From Candidatus Reidiella endopervernicosa (lineage in GTDB: Bacteria > Pseudomonadota > Gammaproteobacteria > GCF-013343005): 64,000 bases of DNA. The notes below the pieces were generated by a model. It ran no database searches. It was not told the DNA's origin and worked only from the letters and a program-made list of their open reading frames with translations. The stretch is from positions 1,842,501 to 1,906,500 of the forward strand of contig NZ_CP054491.1 in assembly GCF_013343005.1 (NCBI RefSeq), in the 5' to 3' direction. The translations under genes and the position numbers were made by a program. Positions 36,628 to 48,777 of the stretch are shown here, piece after piece. The stretch's first letter is position 1, and each line of letters starts with the position of its first letter.

Positions 36628-37314
36628 ATGCAACAGCAGGTAGTAAAGGTAATTACGATCGATGGCCCCAGCGGTTCGGGCAAAGGGACGATTAGTCAGC
36701 TGGTCGCTGAGCGGCTGGGCTACCACTTTCTCGACAGTGGCGCACTCTACCGCCTGCTAGCGTTGGCAGCTGATCGTCATGCGATCTCGTTCGATAACGA
36801 AGCGGCGTTGGTAACACTGGCTGAGCATCTTGATGTGCAGTTCAAACAGGATGCCAGCGGTATCGCACAGATCATTCTCGAGAGCGAGGAGGTAACCGAT
36901 GCGATTCGCAACGAGGAGGTCGCCGGTGGTGCTTCGAAAGTGGCGGCCCTACCTGCGGTTCGCAGCGCCCTGCTTGCCCGACAGCGCGCCTTCGCAGAGC
37001 GCCCCGGCCTGGTTGCCGATGGTCGTGACATGGGGACGGTGGTCTTCCCTGCAGCCCCGGTCAAGGTGTTCCTCACTGCCAGTGCCGAGGAGCGTGCGCA
37101 AAGACGCTATAACCAGTTGAAAGAGAAAGGAAACGATGTTAGTCTCGCCAGTCTTCTGAACGAGATAACTACACGTGACGAGCGTGATTCCTCTCGATCA
37201 GTAGCACCTCTGAAACCTGCGGATGACGCGGTGGTGATCGATACTACGGGTATCGGCATTGATGAGGTGACCGACCGGGTGTTAAGTCTGGTCAATGAAC
37301 GTCTCGCGAGTTGA
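36628..37314 (+). CDS. cmk: cytidylate kinase
   Basis: A 228-residue kinase with P-loop '[17 protein letters not shown]', '[13 protein letters not shown]', '[13 protein letters not shown]', and '[13 protein letters not shown]'. It phosphorylates CMP and dCMP. Followed by rpsA, the usual cmk-rpsA-ihfB order. Confidence 0.95.
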   Translation: MQQQVVKVITIDGPSGSGKGTISQLVAERLGYHFLDSGALYRLLALAADRHAISFDNEAALVTLAEHLDVQFKQDASGIAQIILESEEVTDAIRNEEVAGGASKVAALPAVRSALLARQRAFAERPGLVADGRDMGTVVFPAAPVKVFLTASAEERAQRRYNQLKEKGNDVSLASLLNEITTRDERDSSRSVAPLKPADDAVVIDTTGIGIDEVTDRVLSLVNERLAS

Positions 37315-37455
37315 GACTATATTTGCAGAAACAATGGCGGATTGCGGCACCTTGCCACACTCCATTAATTAACTAGCCAAAGGTATCTATTGCCCTGGCT
37401 CCAACCATAATAGACCGTGCTTCACCGATGTTTCGGTCTAAGGAAAGTCCTACCC

Positions 37456-39126
37456 ATGAGCGAAAGCTTTGCCCAACTATTTGAAGAGTCTCTTGTTAAT
37501 CAGCAGATGCAGCCTGGTTCCATCGTTGTTGGAACGGTTGTCGATGTTCGTGCTGATGTCGTTGTTGTTAATGCCGGCCTGAAGTCTGAAGGCGTCATCT
37601 CCATCGATCAGTTCTATAACGATGAAGGTGAGATTGAGGTTGCCATTGGCGACGAGGTCGAGGTTGCTCTCGATGCAATCGAAGATGGCTACGGTGAAAC
37701 CCGTCTGTCGCGCGAGAAAGCGAAGCGTGCACAGGCCTGGACCTTCCTGGAGAAGGCTCAGGAGAACGGCGATACCGTTACCGGCATTATCAGTGGCAAG
37801 GTCAAGGGCGGTTTCACCGTCGACATCAATACCATTCGTGCCTTCCTTCCTGGCTCACTGGTTGATGTTCGCCCTGTTCGTGATACCGCATATCTCGAAG
37901 GTAAGGACCTGGAGTTCAAGGTTATTAAGCTCGACCAGAAGCGCAACAACGTTGTCGTTTCACGTCGTGCCGTTATCGAGTCTGAGTACAGCGCTGAGCG
38001 CGAAGAGCTGCTTGAGTCGCTGGCCGAAGGTCAGACTATCAAGGGTGTGGTCAAGAACCTCACCGATTACGGCGCGTTTGTTGATCTGGGCGGTATCGAT
38101 GGTCTGCTGCACATCACCGATATGGCGTGGAAGCGCGTCAAGCATCCTTCGGAGATGATTGAGGTTGGCCAGGAGATCGAGGTCATGGTGCTCAAGTTTG
38201 ACCGTGAGCGTAACCGTGTATCACTCGGCCTCAAGCAGCTGGGCGACGATCCATGGGCAGCTATTGCACGTCGTTACCCTGTTACCACCCGCCTCATGGG
38301 TAAGGTTACCAACATCACCGATTACGGTTGCTTTGTTGAGATCGAAGAGGGTGTTGAGGGTCTGGTTCACGTCTCAGAGATGGATTGGACCAACAAGAAC
38401 GTCAATCCTTCCAAGGTCGTACATCTTGGTCAGGAGGTTGAGGTTGTGGTTCTCGATATCGATGAGGAGCGTCGTCGCATCTCACTCGGTATGAAGCAGT
38501 GCCAGACCAATCCCTGGGAAGCATTCGCTGCGACTCACAACAAGGGTGACAAGCTCTCTGGTTCGATCAAGTCGATCACCGACTTCGGTATCTTCATCGG
38601 TCTCGATGGTGGTATCGACGGTCTGGTTCATATGTCAGACATCTCCTGGAACGAGCAGGGCGAAGAGGCTGTACGTTCGTTCAAGAAGGGCGATGAGCTT
38701 GAGGCCGTTGTACTTGCGGTTGACCCTGAGCGTGAGCGTATCTCTCTCGGTGTTAAGCAGCTCGACAAAGATCCCTTCTCAATGTTTGTTGCGGAGAATC
38801 CAAAGGGCAGCATCGTTAAGGGCACCATTACCGAGGTTGACGCCAAGGGTGCGGTTATCGATCTGGGCGACAGCATCGAGGGTTACCTGCGCTCTTCCGA
38901 GATCTCTCAGGATCGCGTAGAAGATGCACGCACCCTGCTCAAGGAGGGTGAGGCAATTGAGGCGCGCTTCATGGGTGTAGATCGCAAGAACCGCAGTATC
39001 AGTCTATCTATCAAGGCGAAGGAGTATGCAGAGGAGGCTGAAGCCGTCGAAGACTTCAATCGCTCAGCACCTGCAGCAGCGACCCTTGGCGATCTGCTTA
39101 AAGAGCAGATGGAAGGTAAAGAGTAA
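37456..39126 (+). CDS. rpsA: 30S ribosomal protein S1
   Basis: A 556-residue protein of six S1 domains, with repeated '[22 protein letters not shown]'-type and 'ERxRISLGxKQL'-type motifs. The ATG at 37456 gives '[13 protein letters not shown]', the family start. S1 brings mRNA to the ribosome. A 12-bp perfect hairpin follows the stop. Confidence 0.97.
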   Translation: MSESFAQLFEESLVNQQMQPGSIVVGTVVDVRADVVVVNAGLKSEGVISIDQFYNDEGEIEVAIGDEVEVALDAIEDGYGETRLSREKAKRAQAWTFLEKAQENGDTVTGIISGKVKGGFTVDINTIRAFLPGSLVDVRPVRDTAYLEGKDLEFKVIKLDQKRNNVVVSRRAVIESEYSAEREELLESLAEGQTIKGVVKNLTDYGAFVDLGGIDGLLHITDMAWKRVKHPSEMIEVGQEIEVMVLKFDRERNRVSLGLKQLGDDPWAAIARRYPVTTRLMGKVTNITDYGCFVEIEEGVEGLVHVSEMDWTNKNVNPSKVVHLGQEVEVVVLDIDEERRRISLGMKQCQTNPWEAFAATHNKGDKLSGSIKSITDFGIFIGLDGGIDGLVHMSDISWNEQGEEAVRSFKKGDELEAVVLAVDPERERISLGVKQLDKDPFSMFVAENPKGSIVKGTITEVDAKGAVIDLGDSIEGYLRSSEISQDRVEDARTLLKEGEAIEARFMGVDRKNRSISLSIKAKEYAEEAEAVEDFNRSAPAAATLGDLLKEQMEGKE

Positions 39127-39137
39127 GATTGGTGATA

Positions 39138-39165
39138 ATGTGCCTGCCGGTAACGGCAGGCACAT
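39138..39165. terminator. hairpin after rpsA
   Basis: ATGTGCCTGCCG-GTAA-CGGCAGGCACAT is a perfect 12-bp stem with a GTAA tetraloop 12 bases after the rpsA stop. There is no T run, so it is probably an mRNA 3'-stabilising or partial terminator structure rather than a classic terminator. Confidence 0.6.
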
Positions 39166-39275
39166 GCCATTAAAGGTTTGCAGCGCCTGTTGAAATAATT
39201 ATCTTTATCAGGGGCTTGAAGGAATACTCGGATTAAGCGCAAAGGCTTGATCGACTAATAATTAGAGAATGGGTA

Positions 39276-39587
39276 ATGACCAAATCTGAACTGATTGAAC
39301 AGCTGGCCAGAAAACAGAGTCACTTGGCCTATAAGGATGTAGAGCTGGCGGTTAAGAGTCTTCTTGAGCAGATGAGTGAATCGCTCTCAGGTGGGCAACG
39401 AATCGAGATTCGTGGTTTTGGTAGTTTCTCACTCCACTATCGTCCACCCCGTGTTGGACGTAATCCGAAGACCGGTGAGTCAGTTGAACTCAACGGCAAG
39501 TATGTGCCTCACTTTAAACCCGGCAAGGAGTTGCGTGAGCGTGTTGACGAAGGCAAGCACCACGCCATCAGTAATGGCAATGAATAA
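39276..39587 (+). CDS. ihfB: integration host factor subunit beta
   Basis: A 103-residue HU/IHF protein starting '[11 protein letters not shown]', with '[27 protein letters not shown]' carrying the DNA-intercalating Pro arm. It pairs with IhfA (52926) to bend DNA. Standard position after rpsA. Confidence 0.96.
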   Translation: MTKSELIEQLARKQSHLAYKDVELAVKSLLEQMSESLSGGQRIEIRGFGSFSLHYRPPRVGRNPKTGESVELNGKYVPHFKPGKELRERVDEGKHHAISNGNE

Positions 39588-39777
39588 CAGCTCTATTTGA
39601 TAACCCAAACAAGCCCCGATGGCTGAGTTCAGATGGTGATTTCTGAACGGTTAAGGTCAAAACATCTCGCTGAGAGAATCGCTTTCAGCAATACTCGTAC
39701 AAACCAATAAACGCTATAAACCATGCAAGGCAATTGTTATAGTCTGCGCAACCTGTGCGTCTATAGATGAGATTGGC

Positions 39778-40071
39778 ATGCGTCCCTTCCTAACCGTATT
39801 AATGATCGTCCCCCTGGCCCTGCTATGGCTCGGCTTTTCAATGATCAATGCCGGTGGTGTTGAAATTGATTACTACTTTGGTGTGGTGGCTCTACCGCTC
39901 TCTATTCTTTTAGCAATTGTAATGGGTGTTGGCATGTTGCTGGGTGGTGGTGCGGGGCTTTCTAACTATCTCAGTATGAGGCGCGAAATAAATGAGTTGC
40001 GTGCGCAGGTGAGGATCAGAGATGAAGAGGTGGTTAACCTTCGCTCAATCCCGATTAAGGACGGGCCTTAA
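39778..40071 (+). CDS. lapA: LapA family membrane protein
   Basis: A 97-residue protein with two membrane segments ('VLMIVPLALLWLGFSMI' and 'LPLSILLAIVMGVGMLLGGG') and a short cytosolic coiled tail. This is the DUF1049/LapA pattern. LapA works with LapB in controlling LPS synthesis. It directly abuts lapB (stop then ATG). Confidence 0.88.
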   Translation: MRPFLTVLMIVPLALLWLGFSMINAGGVEIDYYFGVVALPLSILLAIVMGVGMLLGGGAGLSNYLSMRREINELRAQVRIRDEEVVNLRSIPIKDGP

Positions 40072-41277
40072 ATGCAGGAGCTTGTCTGGCTATTGCTGCT
40101 GCCGGTTGCTGCTGCTTCTGGGTGGTGGGTTGCCTCGCGTGCCTATCGTCGTGGAAAGGAACAGGTGGCTCCTGAGTTTACCTCTGACTATATTAAGGGT
40201 CTTAACTACCTGCTCAATGAGCAGACCGATAAGGCGATTGAACTCTTTATCCGCATGCTTGAGGTGAATAGCGATACGGTCGAGACGCATCTAGCGTTGG
40301 GTAGCCTGTTTAGAAGGCGCGGTGAGGTAGATCGGGCTATCAGAATTCATCAGAACCTGATCGCTCGCCCAACTTTGACCACTGAACAGCGTGGGCTGGC
40401 GCTACTCGAGCTTGCTGATGATTACATGAGGGCGGGACTACTCGATCGTGCGGAGAACCTGTTTCTCGAATTAATCGAGCTCAATCTACATAATTCGGCA
40501 GCGTTATGGCACCTACTCGATATCTATCAGCAGGAGAAGGAGTGGGATAAGGCAATTGCCGTGGCGCATCGCATTGAGTCCGATGCTGGTAAACCGATGG
40601 ATTCGATTGTTGCTCAGTACTGCTGTGAGCTCGCGGAGCGCTCACTCGACCATGATGATTACGGGGAGGCGGTCAGCCTACTGCATCGTGCACTTGAAAG
40701 TGATCGTAATTGTGTCCGTGCGAGTCTGTTGATCGGACGTCTAGAGCGCGAACGTGGTAACTGTGGTGAGGCATTGAAGGCATACCAGCAGGTGCTGCAG
40801 CAGGACGTTGAGTTTACCCCCGAGGTGGTTGATCCACTGATCAGCTGTTACACCGAGATGGGTAAGAGTGAAGAGATTCCCAGTTTTTTGAACCAAATCG
40901 TAGAGGCCTATCCTGCGGTTAAATCTGTGCTGCGTCTTGCGGAACTGCTTGAGAAGCGTGAAGGGCGTGAAGCTGCTGAGCAGTTTATGCTTCAACAACA
41001 GCGTAGTACGCCATCGTTACGTGGACTTCGTTGGGTGATCCATGCCCAGCTCGATCGTGCGGTTGAGCAGGACGGTCGAGCTGGGCTTCAACTCTTGGAT
41101 GATCTAACGGGAAAGCTCATCGAGGGTCTACCTAGCTACCATTGTCAGCAGTGCGGATTTGATGCGAAACGGATCTACTGGCAGTGCCCAAGCTGTAAAC
41201 GTTGGAACACCGTTAAACCAGTTAAGGGTGTCGGTTCAGACGCTAACAAAACTCCATCAATTTTAGGTGAATCATGA
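40072..41277 (+). CDS. lapB: LPS assembly protein LapB (YciM)
   Basis: A 401-residue protein. It has one N-terminal membrane anchor ('[18 protein letters not shown]'), about nine TPR repeats, and a C-terminal rubredoxin-like zinc site ('[20 protein letters not shown]'). LapB directs LpxC to FtsH, so sets LPS amounts. Overlaps pyrF by four bases (ATGA). Confidence 0.93.
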   Translation: MQELVWLLLLPVAAASGWWVASRAYRRGKEQVAPEFTSDYIKGLNYLLNEQTDKAIELFIRMLEVNSDTVETHLALGSLFRRRGEVDRAIRIHQNLIARPTLTTEQRGLALLELADDYMRAGLLDRAENLFLELIELNLHNSAALWHLLDIYQQEKEWDKAIAVAHRIESDAGKPMDSIVAQYCCELAERSLDHDDYGEAVSLLHRALESDRNCVRASLLIGRLERERGNCGEALKAYQQVLQQDVEFTPEVVDPLISCYTEMGKSEEIPSFLNQIVEAYPAVKSVLRLAELLEKREGREAAEQFMLQQQRSTPSLRGLRWVIHAQLDRAVEQDGRAGLQLLDDLTGKLIEGLPSYHCQQCGFDAKRIYWQCPSCKRWNTVKPVKGVGSDANKTPSILGES

Positions 41278-41993
41278 CAAGTGTAGAGAATCAGATGGGA
41301 CCACGTGTTGTTGTGGCGCTCGACTATCCAGAGGCGAAGCAGGCGCTCGATTTTGTTGGGCGTATAGATCCAACCCAGTGTCGGCTAAAGGTTGGTAAAG
41401 AGCTCTTTACCCTGGCTGGTCCGCAATTGGTTGAAACGCTCGTTGCAAAGGGTTTTGACGTCTTTCTCGATCTGAAATTTCATGACATTCCAAATACCGT
41501 CGCCAATGCTTGTCGAGCCGCATCTAAGCTGGGTGTCTGGATGATGAATATTCATGCTTTGGGTGGACGCCGAATGATGGAGGCGGCTCGTGAAGCGGTT
41601 GAGACGAGCGGGTCACGTCGTCCACATCTGATCGCTGTCACCATTCTGACTAGTCATAGCGAGGAGGAGCTGGGCGAAATTGGGCTTAGTGGTTCGCCAG
41701 CCGAAAACGTCGTCAGGCTGGCCAATCTGGCGCAATCTGCAGGTGTCGATGGTGTTGTCTGTTCCGCTCAAGAGAGTAGTGTGTTGCGCGCAGAGCTGGG
41801 CAATGATTTTATGCTGGTAACCCCGGGTATCAGACCTGCGTCAGCCGCAGTGAATGACCAGAAACGGATTATGACGCCGGAGGATGCGATTGCAGCAGGC
41901 TCAAGCTATCTGGTGATTGGTCGTCCAATTACAGCGGCTGAAGACCCGGCGGGCGTTTTGCTTACAATAAATTCAGCAATTGGCGCTATTTGA
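41274..41993 (+). CDS. pyrF: orotidine 5'-phosphate decarboxylase
   Basis: A 239-residue barrel enzyme with '[13 protein letters not shown]', '[13 protein letters not shown]', and the catalytic '[13 protein letters not shown]' (Asp-Lys-Asp set), plus 'LVTPGIRP' and 'YLVIGRPIT'. Makes UMP. Translationally coupled to lapB. Confidence 0.95.
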   Translation: MTSVENQMGPRVVVALDYPEAKQALDFVGRIDPTQCRLKVGKELFTLAGPQLVETLVAKGFDVFLDLKFHDIPNTVANACRAASKLGVWMMNIHALGGRRMMEAAREAVETSGSRRPHLIAVTILTSHSEEELGEIGLSGSPAENVVRLANLAQSAGVDGVVCSAQESSVLRAELGNDFMLVTPGIRPASAAVNDQKRIMTPEDAIAAGSSYLVIGRPITAAEDPAGVLLTINSAIGAI

Positions 41994-42120
41994 GCCGAAT
42001 CTAACAAGCTATCGTTCCTACATCTACGTCACTCAGACATCGGGGCGTGGGGTTGTGGAGCCAGCTGCGCTAGGTTTCTCGTTATTGAAGAAGGATTTTA
42101 ATTTAAACATGGAGGTTGTT

Positions 42121-42396
42121 ATGTATCTATTGCGTCGTGCACTGTTAATTTTCATCTGTGGACTGCTTCCCTTTGCGGGAGTGTTTGCATCCGTCGATAT
42201 CAATACCGCTTCTGCGGAAGAGATGGCTAAGGCGATTAGTGGGGTTGGTATCCAGAAGGCCACATTAATTGTTAAGTATCGTGAGCAGCATGGTGCTTTC
42301 AAAAACATCGAACAGCTCGCCAGGATCAAGGGCATCGGTTCTAAGACGATTGAGAGAAATCGTGATGTGTTGAGTGTTGGTGAATCGAAGAACTAA
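42121..42396 (+). CDS. ComEA-like helix-hairpin-helix protein
   Basis: A 91-residue protein with a signal peptide ('LLRRALLIFICGLLPFAGVFA') and a double helix-hairpin-helix domain ('VDINTASAEEMAKAISGVG', 'LARIKGIGSKTIERNRDVL'). This short form is the usual proteobacterial ComEA, a periplasmic DNA-binding protein used in DNA uptake. The ATG at 42121 with GGAGG upstream is chosen. Confidence 0.85.
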   Translation: MYLLRRALLIFICGLLPFAGVFASVDINTASAEEMAKAISGVGIQKATLIVKYREQHGAFKNIEQLARIKGIGSKTIERNRDVLSVGESKN

Positions 42397-42514
42397 CCAT
42401 AAAGCAACATAGCTACTGAAGGCCTGATAGCTAAGCTGTCGAGCCTTTTATGTTGAGTTTACTAGTTGTCGCGAGAAAGAGGGTGGAAAGCTAGTAGTGG
42501 TGGAGTACGGAAGA

Positions 42515-42540
42515 GGCCCGAGTCTTCGACTCGGGCCTTT
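42515..42540. terminator. terminator beside tRNA-Asn
   Basis: GGCCCGAGTC-TTC-GACTCGGGCC, a perfect ten-base stem followed by TTT. It lies just downstream (minus strand) of tRNA-Asn and faces comEA from the other side. Confidence 0.8.
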
Positions 42541-42544
42541 AGTT

Positions 42545-42619
42545 TGGCTCCCCGGCTGGACTCGAACCAGCGACATACGGATTAACAGTCCGGTGTTCTA
42601 CCAACTGAACTACAGGGGA
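42545..42619 (-). tRNA. tRNA-Asn (GTT)
   Basis: The minus strand reads TCCCCTGTAGTTCAG..., with anticodon loop CTGTTAATC (anticodon GTT), T arm GGTTCGAGTCC, and encoded CCA. The acceptor stem has one apparent T-C mismatch at the sixth pair. Confidence 0.95.
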
Positions 42620-42712
42620 ATAGCTCTTGCCTCCGGAGAGGAGGCGCTATATTACTCAAGCACCGTTTTAGGGTCAATACTGATTGCAAAAAAGTATTGG
42701 AATCTTTGCTTC

Positions 42713-43909
42713 TTAGCTGTTGATACCATCCAGATAGCTGGCGATACGATCAAGCGCCTGCTGCAGATTCTCTTTGCTGGTAGCAAATGAGAGGCGCAGA
42801 TGGCCTGGGGCACCAAAGGCGGAGCCAGGTACCAGGGCCACTCCCGCTTCATTCAGCAGTATCTCAGCCAGGGCGACATCATCGTCGATATCATCCAGTC
42901 CATCGATTACCTCTTGAAAACTAGGAAAAGCGTAGAAGGTGCCATCTGATTTGACACACTCAACGCCCTTCATCTGGTTGAGGCGTTCTACCACATAGTC
43001 GTGGCGTGCCTTGAACGCCTCCAGCATCGGTGCGATACAGCCCTGATCACCCTCGATGGCTGCCTGTGCGGCGACCTGTGAGATTGAGGTGGGATTGGAG
43101 GTGCTCTGCGACTGGACCTTCTTCATCGCCTTGATCAGATCGACTGGACCTGCGGCGTAGCCGATGCGCCAGCCCGTCATTGAATAGGCCTTGGAGACGC
43201 CATTCATCACGACTGTACGATCATAGAGGGCGGGGCAGGCGTTGAGTAGATTGCAGAACGGTTCGTCACTCCAGAGGATGTGCTCATACATGTCGTCAAC
43301 GGCGATGATGATCTCGGGGTGTCCCTCGAGTACCTTGCCTAGCGCTTCCAGCTCGGCACGTGTATAGGCGACGCCGGTCGGGTTTGAGGGGCTGTTGAGG
43401 GTGAAGAGCTTGGTGCGTGGGGTGATCGCCGCTTCTAGCTGCTCAGGTGTGATTTTGAAGTTTTGATCCTGTCCGGCGGAAACAATGACTGGTTTACCGT
43501 CGGCCAGCAGTGCCATATCGGGGTATGAGACCCAGTAGGGGGCCGGAATGATCACTTCATCACCGCTGTTGAGCAGCGCCTGACAGAGGTTGAAGTAACT
43601 CTGTTTGCCACCACAGGAGACCAGTACCTGTTCAGGGGTGTAGTCAAAGCTGTTGTCGCGCGCGAATTTATCGACAATCGCTTTTTTCAGGCTAGGGGTG
43701 CCATCGACCGCTGTGTATTTGGTGAATCCATTGCTAATCGCCTCAACTGCGGCAGCCTTAATGTGCTCAGGCGTATCGAAGTCAGGTTCGCCTGCGCCAA
43801 GGCCGATAATGTCCTTACCAGCAGCTCTTAGTTCAGCCGCCTTTGCAGTAACAGCGAGTGTGGGGGAGGGTTTGACCCGTTGTACTCGATCAGAAAGTTT
43901 CACGCTCAA
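42713..43909 (-). CDS. aspC: aspartate/aromatic aminotransferase (class I)
   Basis: A 398-residue PLP enzyme beginning '[20 protein letters not shown]'. The PLP Lys is in '[21 protein letters not shown]'; '[20 protein letters not shown]' and 'LRLSFATS' bind substrate carboxylates. It matches the AspB/AspC subfamily common in alpha- and gammaproteobacteria. Divergent from uvrB. Confidence 0.9.
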   Translation of the reverse strand: MSVKLSDRVQRVKPSPTLAVTAKAAELRAAGKDIIGLGAGEPDFDTPEHIKAAAVEAISNGFTKYTAVDGTPSLKKAIVDKFARDNSFDYTPEQVLVSCGGKQSYFNLCQALLNSGDEVIIPAPYWVSYPDMALLADGKPVIVSAGQDQNFKITPEQLEAAITPRTKLFTLNSPSNPTGVAYTRAELEALGKVLEGHPEIIIAVDDMYEHILWSDEPFCNLLNACPALYDRTVVMNGVSKAYSMTGWRIGYAAGPVDLIKAMKKVQSQSTSNPTSISQVAAQAAIEGDQGCIAPMLEAFKARHDYVVERLNQMKGVECVKSDGTFYAFPSFQEVIDGLDDIDDDVALAEILLNEAGVALVPGSAFGAPGHLRLSFATSKENLQQALDRIASYLDGINS

Positions 43910-43983
43910 TGGAGTCTTCTCACGTAGTTATGACACAATTGCGTAATAATACTTTATGCGTGCCTTTTACCCAATCCCCGATT

Positions 43984-46005
43984 ATGAGTAGACCTTTCCA
44001 GATTGAAGTTGATATGGAGCCCGCTGGCGACCAGCCTGAGGCAATTCGTCGTATGGTCGAGGGGCTGGAGGATGGCATCGCCGGGCAGACGCTGCTGGGT
44101 GTGACTGGCTCCGGTAAGACCTTTGCCGTTGCGAAGGTGATCGAGTCGGTGCAGCGCCCGACGCTGATATTAGCTCCGAATAAAACCCTTGCTGCACAGC
44201 TCTACGGAGAGATGAAGGAGTTCTTTCCCGGAAATCTGGTTGAGTATTTCGTCTCCTACTACGACTACTACCAGCCCGAGGCCTACGTTCCCGCCTCTGA
44301 TACCTTTATCGAGAAGGATGCCGCGATCAATGAGCATATTGAACAGATGCGCCTTTCGGCGACCAAGGCGTTGGTGGAGAAGGAGAATGCAATTATCGTC
44401 TCCAGTGTCTCCTGTATCTACGGTCTGGGTGATCCGCGAGCCTATCTGAGCATGATGCTGCATCTGGTGCGGGGTGAGACGATTGACCAGCGCCTTATTT
44501 TGCGCCGTCTGGCCGAGCTGCAGTACACCCGTAACGATGTTGAATTGCACCGTGCCACCTATCGAGTGAGGGGGGAGGTGATCGATATCTTCCCGGCGGA
44601 GTCGGACAAGGAGGCGGTGCGGGTCGAGCTGTTTGATGATGAGATCGAATCGCTTGCCTACTTTGATCCGCTGACCGGTGAGATCCTGCGTCGAGTACCG
44701 CGTCTGACCATCTATCCCAAGACTCACTACGTCACGCCACGCGAGACGATTCTCGGTGCGGTAGATGAGATCAAGGTCGAGCTCAAAGAGCGACTCGAGC
44801 GACTGCGCGACCTCAATAAGTTGGTTGAGGAGCAGCGGCTGGCACAGCGTACCCAGTTTGATATCGAGATGCTGGTGGAGCTTGGCTACTGCAACGGCAT
44901 CGAAAACTACTCGCGCTACCTCTCCGGACGTGGCCCGGGTGAGCCGCCCCCGACGCTGTTTGACTATCTGCCCGACAATGCACTGTTGGTGATCGACGAG
45001 TCACACGTCACCGTGCCGCAGATTGGTGGCATGTATAAGGGCGACCGCTCACGCAAGGAGAACTTGGTTGAGTATGGCTTCCGTCTCCCCTCGGCGTTGG
45101 ATAATCGTCCGATGCGTTTTGAGGAGTTCGAGAAACTATCGCCACAGACGATCTACGTCTCGGCTACACCGGGTAAATATGAGCTGGAGCACTCTGATCA
45201 GGTGGTGGAGCAGGTGGTGCGTCCCACAGGGCTGGTCGACCCTCAGATAGAGGTGCGCCCGGTTACGACCCAAGTCGATGATCTGCTCTCCGAGATTAAC
45301 AAACGAGTTGTACTAGGTGAGCGTGTGCTGGTGACAACGCTCACCAAGCGAATGTCAGAAGACCTCACCGATTATCTCAGCGAGCACGGCGTGAAGGTGC
45401 GATATCTTCACTCCGATATCGACACCGTCGAGCGTGTAGAGATCATTCGCGATCTACGTCTTGGTGAGTTCGATGTGCTGGTTGGCATCAACCTGCTGCG
45501 AGAGGGGCTCGATATGCCCGAGGTCTCGCTAGTGGCGATTCTCGATGCCGATAAGGAGGGCTTCCTGCGCTCCGACCGTTCGCTAATCCAGACCATTGGA
45601 CGTGCGGCGCGTAACCTCAATGGTCGGGCCATTCTTTATGGGGATAAGATAACCGGCTCGATGAAACGTGCCATCGATGAGACCGAGCGACGTCGTGAGA
45701 AGCAGCAGGCGCACAACAAGGAGCATGGCATTACCCCACGTGGTGTGAAGAAGGCGATTGCCGACATCATGGAGAGCGCCCATGCCGGTGTGCCGGGTTC
45801 ACCGAAGGAGTACGCCAAGGTCGCCGAGGAGGTGGCTGAATACGCCTCGCTCACGCCAGCACAGTTCGCCAAGAAACTGGAGGCACTGGAGAAGCGTATG
45901 TTTGAACATGCCAAAAACCTTGAATTCGAGGAGGCGGCACGTGTGCGAGATGAGATTGAGCATATCCGTAATAGCGGTTTCGGGCTGGTTGATAGAGCTA
46001 TCTAG
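43984..46005 (+). CDS. uvrB: excinuclease ABC subunit B
   Basis: A 673-residue UvrB. Walker A is '[16 protein letters not shown]', the DNA-opening beta-hairpin is '[21 protein letters not shown]', helicase motifs include '[13 protein letters not shown]' and 'QTIGRAARN', and the C-terminal UVR domain is '[22 protein letters not shown]'. The ATG at 43984 ('[17 protein letters not shown]') fits the family. Nucleotide excision repair. Confidence 0.97.
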   Translation: MSRPFQIEVDMEPAGDQPEAIRRMVEGLEDGIAGQTLLGVTGSGKTFAVAKVIESVQRPTLILAPNKTLAAQLYGEMKEFFPGNLVEYFVSYYDYYQPEAYVPASDTFIEKDAAINEHIEQMRLSATKALVEKENAIIVSSVSCIYGLGDPRAYLSMMLHLVRGETIDQRLILRRLAELQYTRNDVELHRATYRVRGEVIDIFPAESDKEAVRVELFDDEIESLAYFDPLTGEILRRVPRLTIYPKTHYVTPRETILGAVDEIKVELKERLERLRDLNKLVEEQRLAQRTQFDIEMLVELGYCNGIENYSRYLSGRGPGEPPPTLFDYLPDNALLVIDESHVTVPQIGGMYKGDRSRKENLVEYGFRLPSALDNRPMRFEEFEKLSPQTIYVSATPGKYELEHSDQVVEQVVRPTGLVDPQIEVRPVTTQVDDLLSEINKRVVLGERVLVTTLTKRMSEDLTDYLSEHGVKVRYLHSDIDTVERVEIIRDLRLGEFDVLVGINLLREGLDMPEVSLVAILDADKEGFLRSDRSLIQTIGRAARNLNGRAILYGDKITGSMKRAIDETERRREKQQAHNKEHGITPRGVKKAIADIMESAHAGVPGSPKEYAKVAEEVAEYASLTPAQFAKKLEALEKRMFEHAKNLEFEEAARVRDEIEHIRNSGFGLVDRAI

Positions 46006-46071
46006 ATAATCATCCCCAGATGGCTTGTTAATGCTCTTCTGCCTATGTTATCGTTCGCCCTCGATTTTGCA

Positions 46072-46147
46072 GGCGCGTAGCTCAGTTGGTTAGAGCACCA
46101 CCTTGACATGGTGGGGGTCGTTGGTTCGAATCCAATCGCGCCTACCA
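46072..46147 (+). tRNA. tRNA-Val (GAC)
   Basis: GGCGCGTAGCTCAGTTGG..., anticodon loop TTGACAT (GAC), T arm GGTTCGAATCC, acceptor GGCGCG/CGCGCC, encoded CCA. Confidence 0.97.
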
Positions 46148-46155
46148 ACACTTTT

Positions 46156-46183
46156 AAAGCACCCTCGGGTGCTTTAATTTTTT
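46156..46183 (+). terminator. terminator after tRNA-Val
   Basis: AAAGCACC-CTCG-GGTGCTTT, then AATTTTTT. An eight-base stem and T run right after the tRNA. Confidence 0.88.
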
Positions 46184-46240
46184 GTGGAAAGTAATCACGT
46201 GGTCCCTCGTATCGACCACCACTGAGAATAGGAATCTGGC

Positions 46241-48166
46241 ATGCCAACCATTACCCTTCCCGACGGTTCACAGCGTAGTTTCGATAACCCCGTAACCATC
46301 CATGAAGTTGCACTCGATATCGGCCCTGGTCTCGCTAAGGCCTCACTGGGCGGCAAAATCGATGGTGAACTTCTCGATACCTCTCATCTGATTGAAACTG
46401 ATGTTGCTCTCTCACTGATTACCGAGCGTGACGAGGAGGGGCTGGAGATCATCCGTCACTCGACCGCACATCTGCTGGCGCAGGCGGTTAAGTCACTCTT
46501 CCCCGAGGCGCAGGTAACGATCGGTCCGGTGATTGAGGATGGCTTCTATTACGACTTTGCCTATGAGCGCCCCTTCACCCCAGATGATCTGACTGCGATC
46601 GAAAAGAAGATGGCTGAGCTGGTCAAGGCTGATGTCCCGGTTGAGCGTTCTGTGAAGATTCGCGAAGAGGCGATCGACTTCTTCGGCGAGATGGGTGAGA
46701 AGTACAAGGCGGAGATTATAGAGAGTATTCCTCACGGCGAAGAGCTCTCGCTCTACCAGCAGGGTGACTTCATCGATCTATGTCGCGGCCCCCATGTTCC
46801 TTCAACCGGAAAACTCAAGGCCTTCAAGCTGATGAAGGTGGCAGGTGCCTACTGGCGTGGTGACTCCGACAACGAGATGCTGCAGCGTATCTACGGCACC
46901 GCATGGAAGAACAAAAAAGAGCTCAAGGCCTATCTGCATCGTCTGGAAGAGGCGGAGAAGCGTGATCACCGTAAACTCGGTAAAGCGATGGATCTCTTCC
47001 ACGCTCAGGATGAAGCGCCGGGTATGGTCTTCTGGCACGACAACGGCTGGACCATCTGGCAGCAGGTTGAGCAGTACATTCGCCAGACCCTGAATCGCCA
47101 CGACTATAAAGAGGTGAAGACGCCCCAGCTGGTCGATCGCTCGCTGTGGGAGAAATCGGGTCACTGGGACAAGTTCGGTGACATGATGTTCACCACCCAT
47201 TCTGAGAACCGTGACTACGCAGTGAAACCAATGAACTGCCCCTGTCACGTGCAGATTTTTAACCAGGGGCTGAAATCTTACCGTGATCTGCCGCTACGTA
47301 TGGCTGAGTTCGGTTCATGCCACCGTAATGAGCCCTCGGGCACACTGCATGGTCTTATGCGGGTGCGCAATTTCACCCAGGACGATGCACACATCTTCTG
47401 TACCGAGGATCAGATTCAGTCGGAGGTCTCCGAGTTCATCGATCTGCTGCAGGATGTCTATGCAGACTTCGGCTTCACCGAGATTGAGGTAAAACTCTCT
47501 ACCCGTCCGGAGCAGCGTGTCGGTGCCGATGAGGTGTGGGATAAGGCGGAACATGCACTCGAGCGTGCACTGAATGCCAAGGGTATGAATTGGGATCTGC
47601 AGCCGGGCGAGGGTGCTTTCTACGGACCAAAGATTGAATTCTCACTACGTGACTGTCTCAATCGTGTCTGGCAGTGCGGCACTATACAGGTCGATTTCTC
47701 CATGCCCGGTCGTCTCGATGCCGAGTATGTCGCCGAGGATGGCAGCCGCCAGATTCCGGTTATGTTGCATCGCGCGATCCTCGGATCACTCGAGCGTTTT
47801 ATAGGAATTTTGATCGAGCAGCACGCCGGTTCATTCCCGCTCTGGTTGGCACCGACCCAGGCGATGCTGATGAATATCACCGATAACCAGGCCGAATTTG
47901 TTCAGCAAGTCGAACAAACCTTGCAAAATCAAGGCTTCCGGATTAAATCGGACTTGAGAAATGAGAAGATCGGCTTTAAAATCCGCGAGCACACATTACA
48001 GCGTGTCCCGTACCTGCTGGTTGTTGGTGATCGGGAAGTTGAATCTGCTACCGTGGCCGTGCGTACCCGAAGTGGTGAAGATCTTGGATCGATGAGTGTT
48101 TCTGAACTCGCTGATCTCTTCGCTGCTGAAGTCGAGTCGCGTGGCCGCACTATTTTGGAGGATTGA
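46241..48166 (+). CDS. thrS: threonyl-tRNA synthetase
   Basis: A 641-residue class II synthetase. It has an N-terminal TGS domain ('[20 protein letters not shown]'), an editing domain with '[20 protein letters not shown]', the catalytic core 'RPEQRVG', '[10 protein letters not shown]', '[20 protein letters not shown]' (motif 2), '[18 protein letters not shown]' (motif 3), and the anticodon domain. First gene of the thrS-infC-rpmI-rplT-pheST run. Confidence 0.97.
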   Translation: MPTITLPDGSQRSFDNPVTIHEVALDIGPGLAKASLGGKIDGELLDTSHLIETDVALSLITERDEEGLEIIRHSTAHLLAQAVKSLFPEAQVTIGPVIEDGFYYDFAYERPFTPDDLTAIEKKMAELVKADVPVERSVKIREEAIDFFGEMGEKYKAEIIESIPHGEELSLYQQGDFIDLCRGPHVPSTGKLKAFKLMKVAGAYWRGDSDNEMLQRIYGTAWKNKKELKAYLHRLEEAEKRDHRKLGKAMDLFHAQDEAPGMVFWHDNGWTIWQQVEQYIRQTLNRHDYKEVKTPQLVDRSLWEKSGHWDKFGDMMFTTHSENRDYAVKPMNCPCHVQIFNQGLKSYRDLPLRMAEFGSCHRNEPSGTLHGLMRVRNFTQDDAHIFCTEDQIQSEVSEFIDLLQDVYADFGFTEIEVKLSTRPEQRVGADEVWDKAEHALERALNAKGMNWDLQPGEGAFYGPKIEFSLRDCLNRVWQCGTIQVDFSMPGRLDAEYVAEDGSRQIPVMLHRAILGSLERFIGILIEQHAGSFPLWLAPTQAMLMNITDNQAEFVQQVEQTLQNQGFRIKSDLRNEKIGFKIREHTLQRVPYLLVVGDREVESATVAVRTRSGEDLGSMSVSELADLFAAEVESRGRTILED

Positions 48167-48169
48167 AGC

Positions 48170-48700
48170 ATCGCCCTGAAAAACAAAAAGGATACAACCC
48201 GTCTCAACGGTGAGATCACCGCACCAAGCATCCGTTTGATCGGTGCTGATGGAGAACAGGTCGGAGTTGTATCAAACGCTGAAGCGCTCGGTATCGCTGA
48301 AGAAGCCGATCTCGATCTGGTTGAGATCTCTCCTGATGCGGAACCGCCAGTCTGTCGAGTGATGGATTACGGCAAGTTCAAGTTTGAGCAGAGTAAAAAG
48401 GCTCAGCAGGCGCGTAAAAAGCAGAAACAGATTCAGATTAAAGAGGTTAAGTTCCGTCCCGGAACCGATGAGGGCGACTACAAGATCAAGTTGCGTAATC
48501 TCATCCGTTTTCTTGAGGATGGAGACCGTACCAAGGTAACGCTTCGTTTCCGTGGTCGGGAGATGGCTCACCAGGAGCTCGGCCTGCAGCTATTGCAGCG
48601 GGTTGCGGCAGACCTGGAAGAGTATGGAACGGTTGAGCAGCATCCCCGTTCTGAAGGTCGTCAGATGGTTATGATGATCGCCCCTAGAAAGGGCAAGTAA
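48170..48700 (+). CDS. infC: translation initiation factor IF-3 (ATC start)
   Basis: A 176-residue IF-3. The frame has no ATG at its N-terminus. It starts at ATC 48170, eight bases after a GGAGG, giving '(M)[18 protein letters not shown]' in line with the family. Rare AUU/AUC starts are a known feature of infC and allow IF-3 to repress its own translation. '[19 protein letters not shown]' and '[17 protein letters not shown]' are diagnostic. Confidence 0.93.
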   Translation: MALKNKKDTTRLNGEITAPSIRLIGADGEQVGVVSNAEALGIAEEADLDLVEISPDAEPPVCRVMDYGKFKFEQSKKAQQARKKQKQIQIKEVKFRPGTDEGDYKIKLRNLIRFLEDGDRTKVTLRFRGREMAHQELGLQLLQRVAADLEEYGTVEQHPRSEGRQMVMMIAPRKGK

Positions 48701-48711
48701 GTAGCAAGATG

Positions 48712-48752
48712 CTTCAGCGTCCGGCTTTCAAAGGCTGCCGGCGTGAAGTTTT
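48712..48752 (+). promoter_or_regulatory. leader hairpin between infC and rpmI
   Basis: CTTCAGCGTCCGGC pairs with GCCGGCGTGAAG, followed by TTTTAAT, just upstream of rpmI. It could be an attenuator or part of the L20-controlled translational switch known for rpmI-rplT leaders. The role is inferred from position. Confidence 0.5.
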
Positions 48753-48777
48753 AATAACACTCAAACTGGAGTAGAAA

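Noticed and set aside
42545-42619. tRNA-Asn as a pseudogene because of an acceptor mismatch
   Set aside because: Only one pair is affected; anticodon, T arm and CCA are intact, so it is probably functional.
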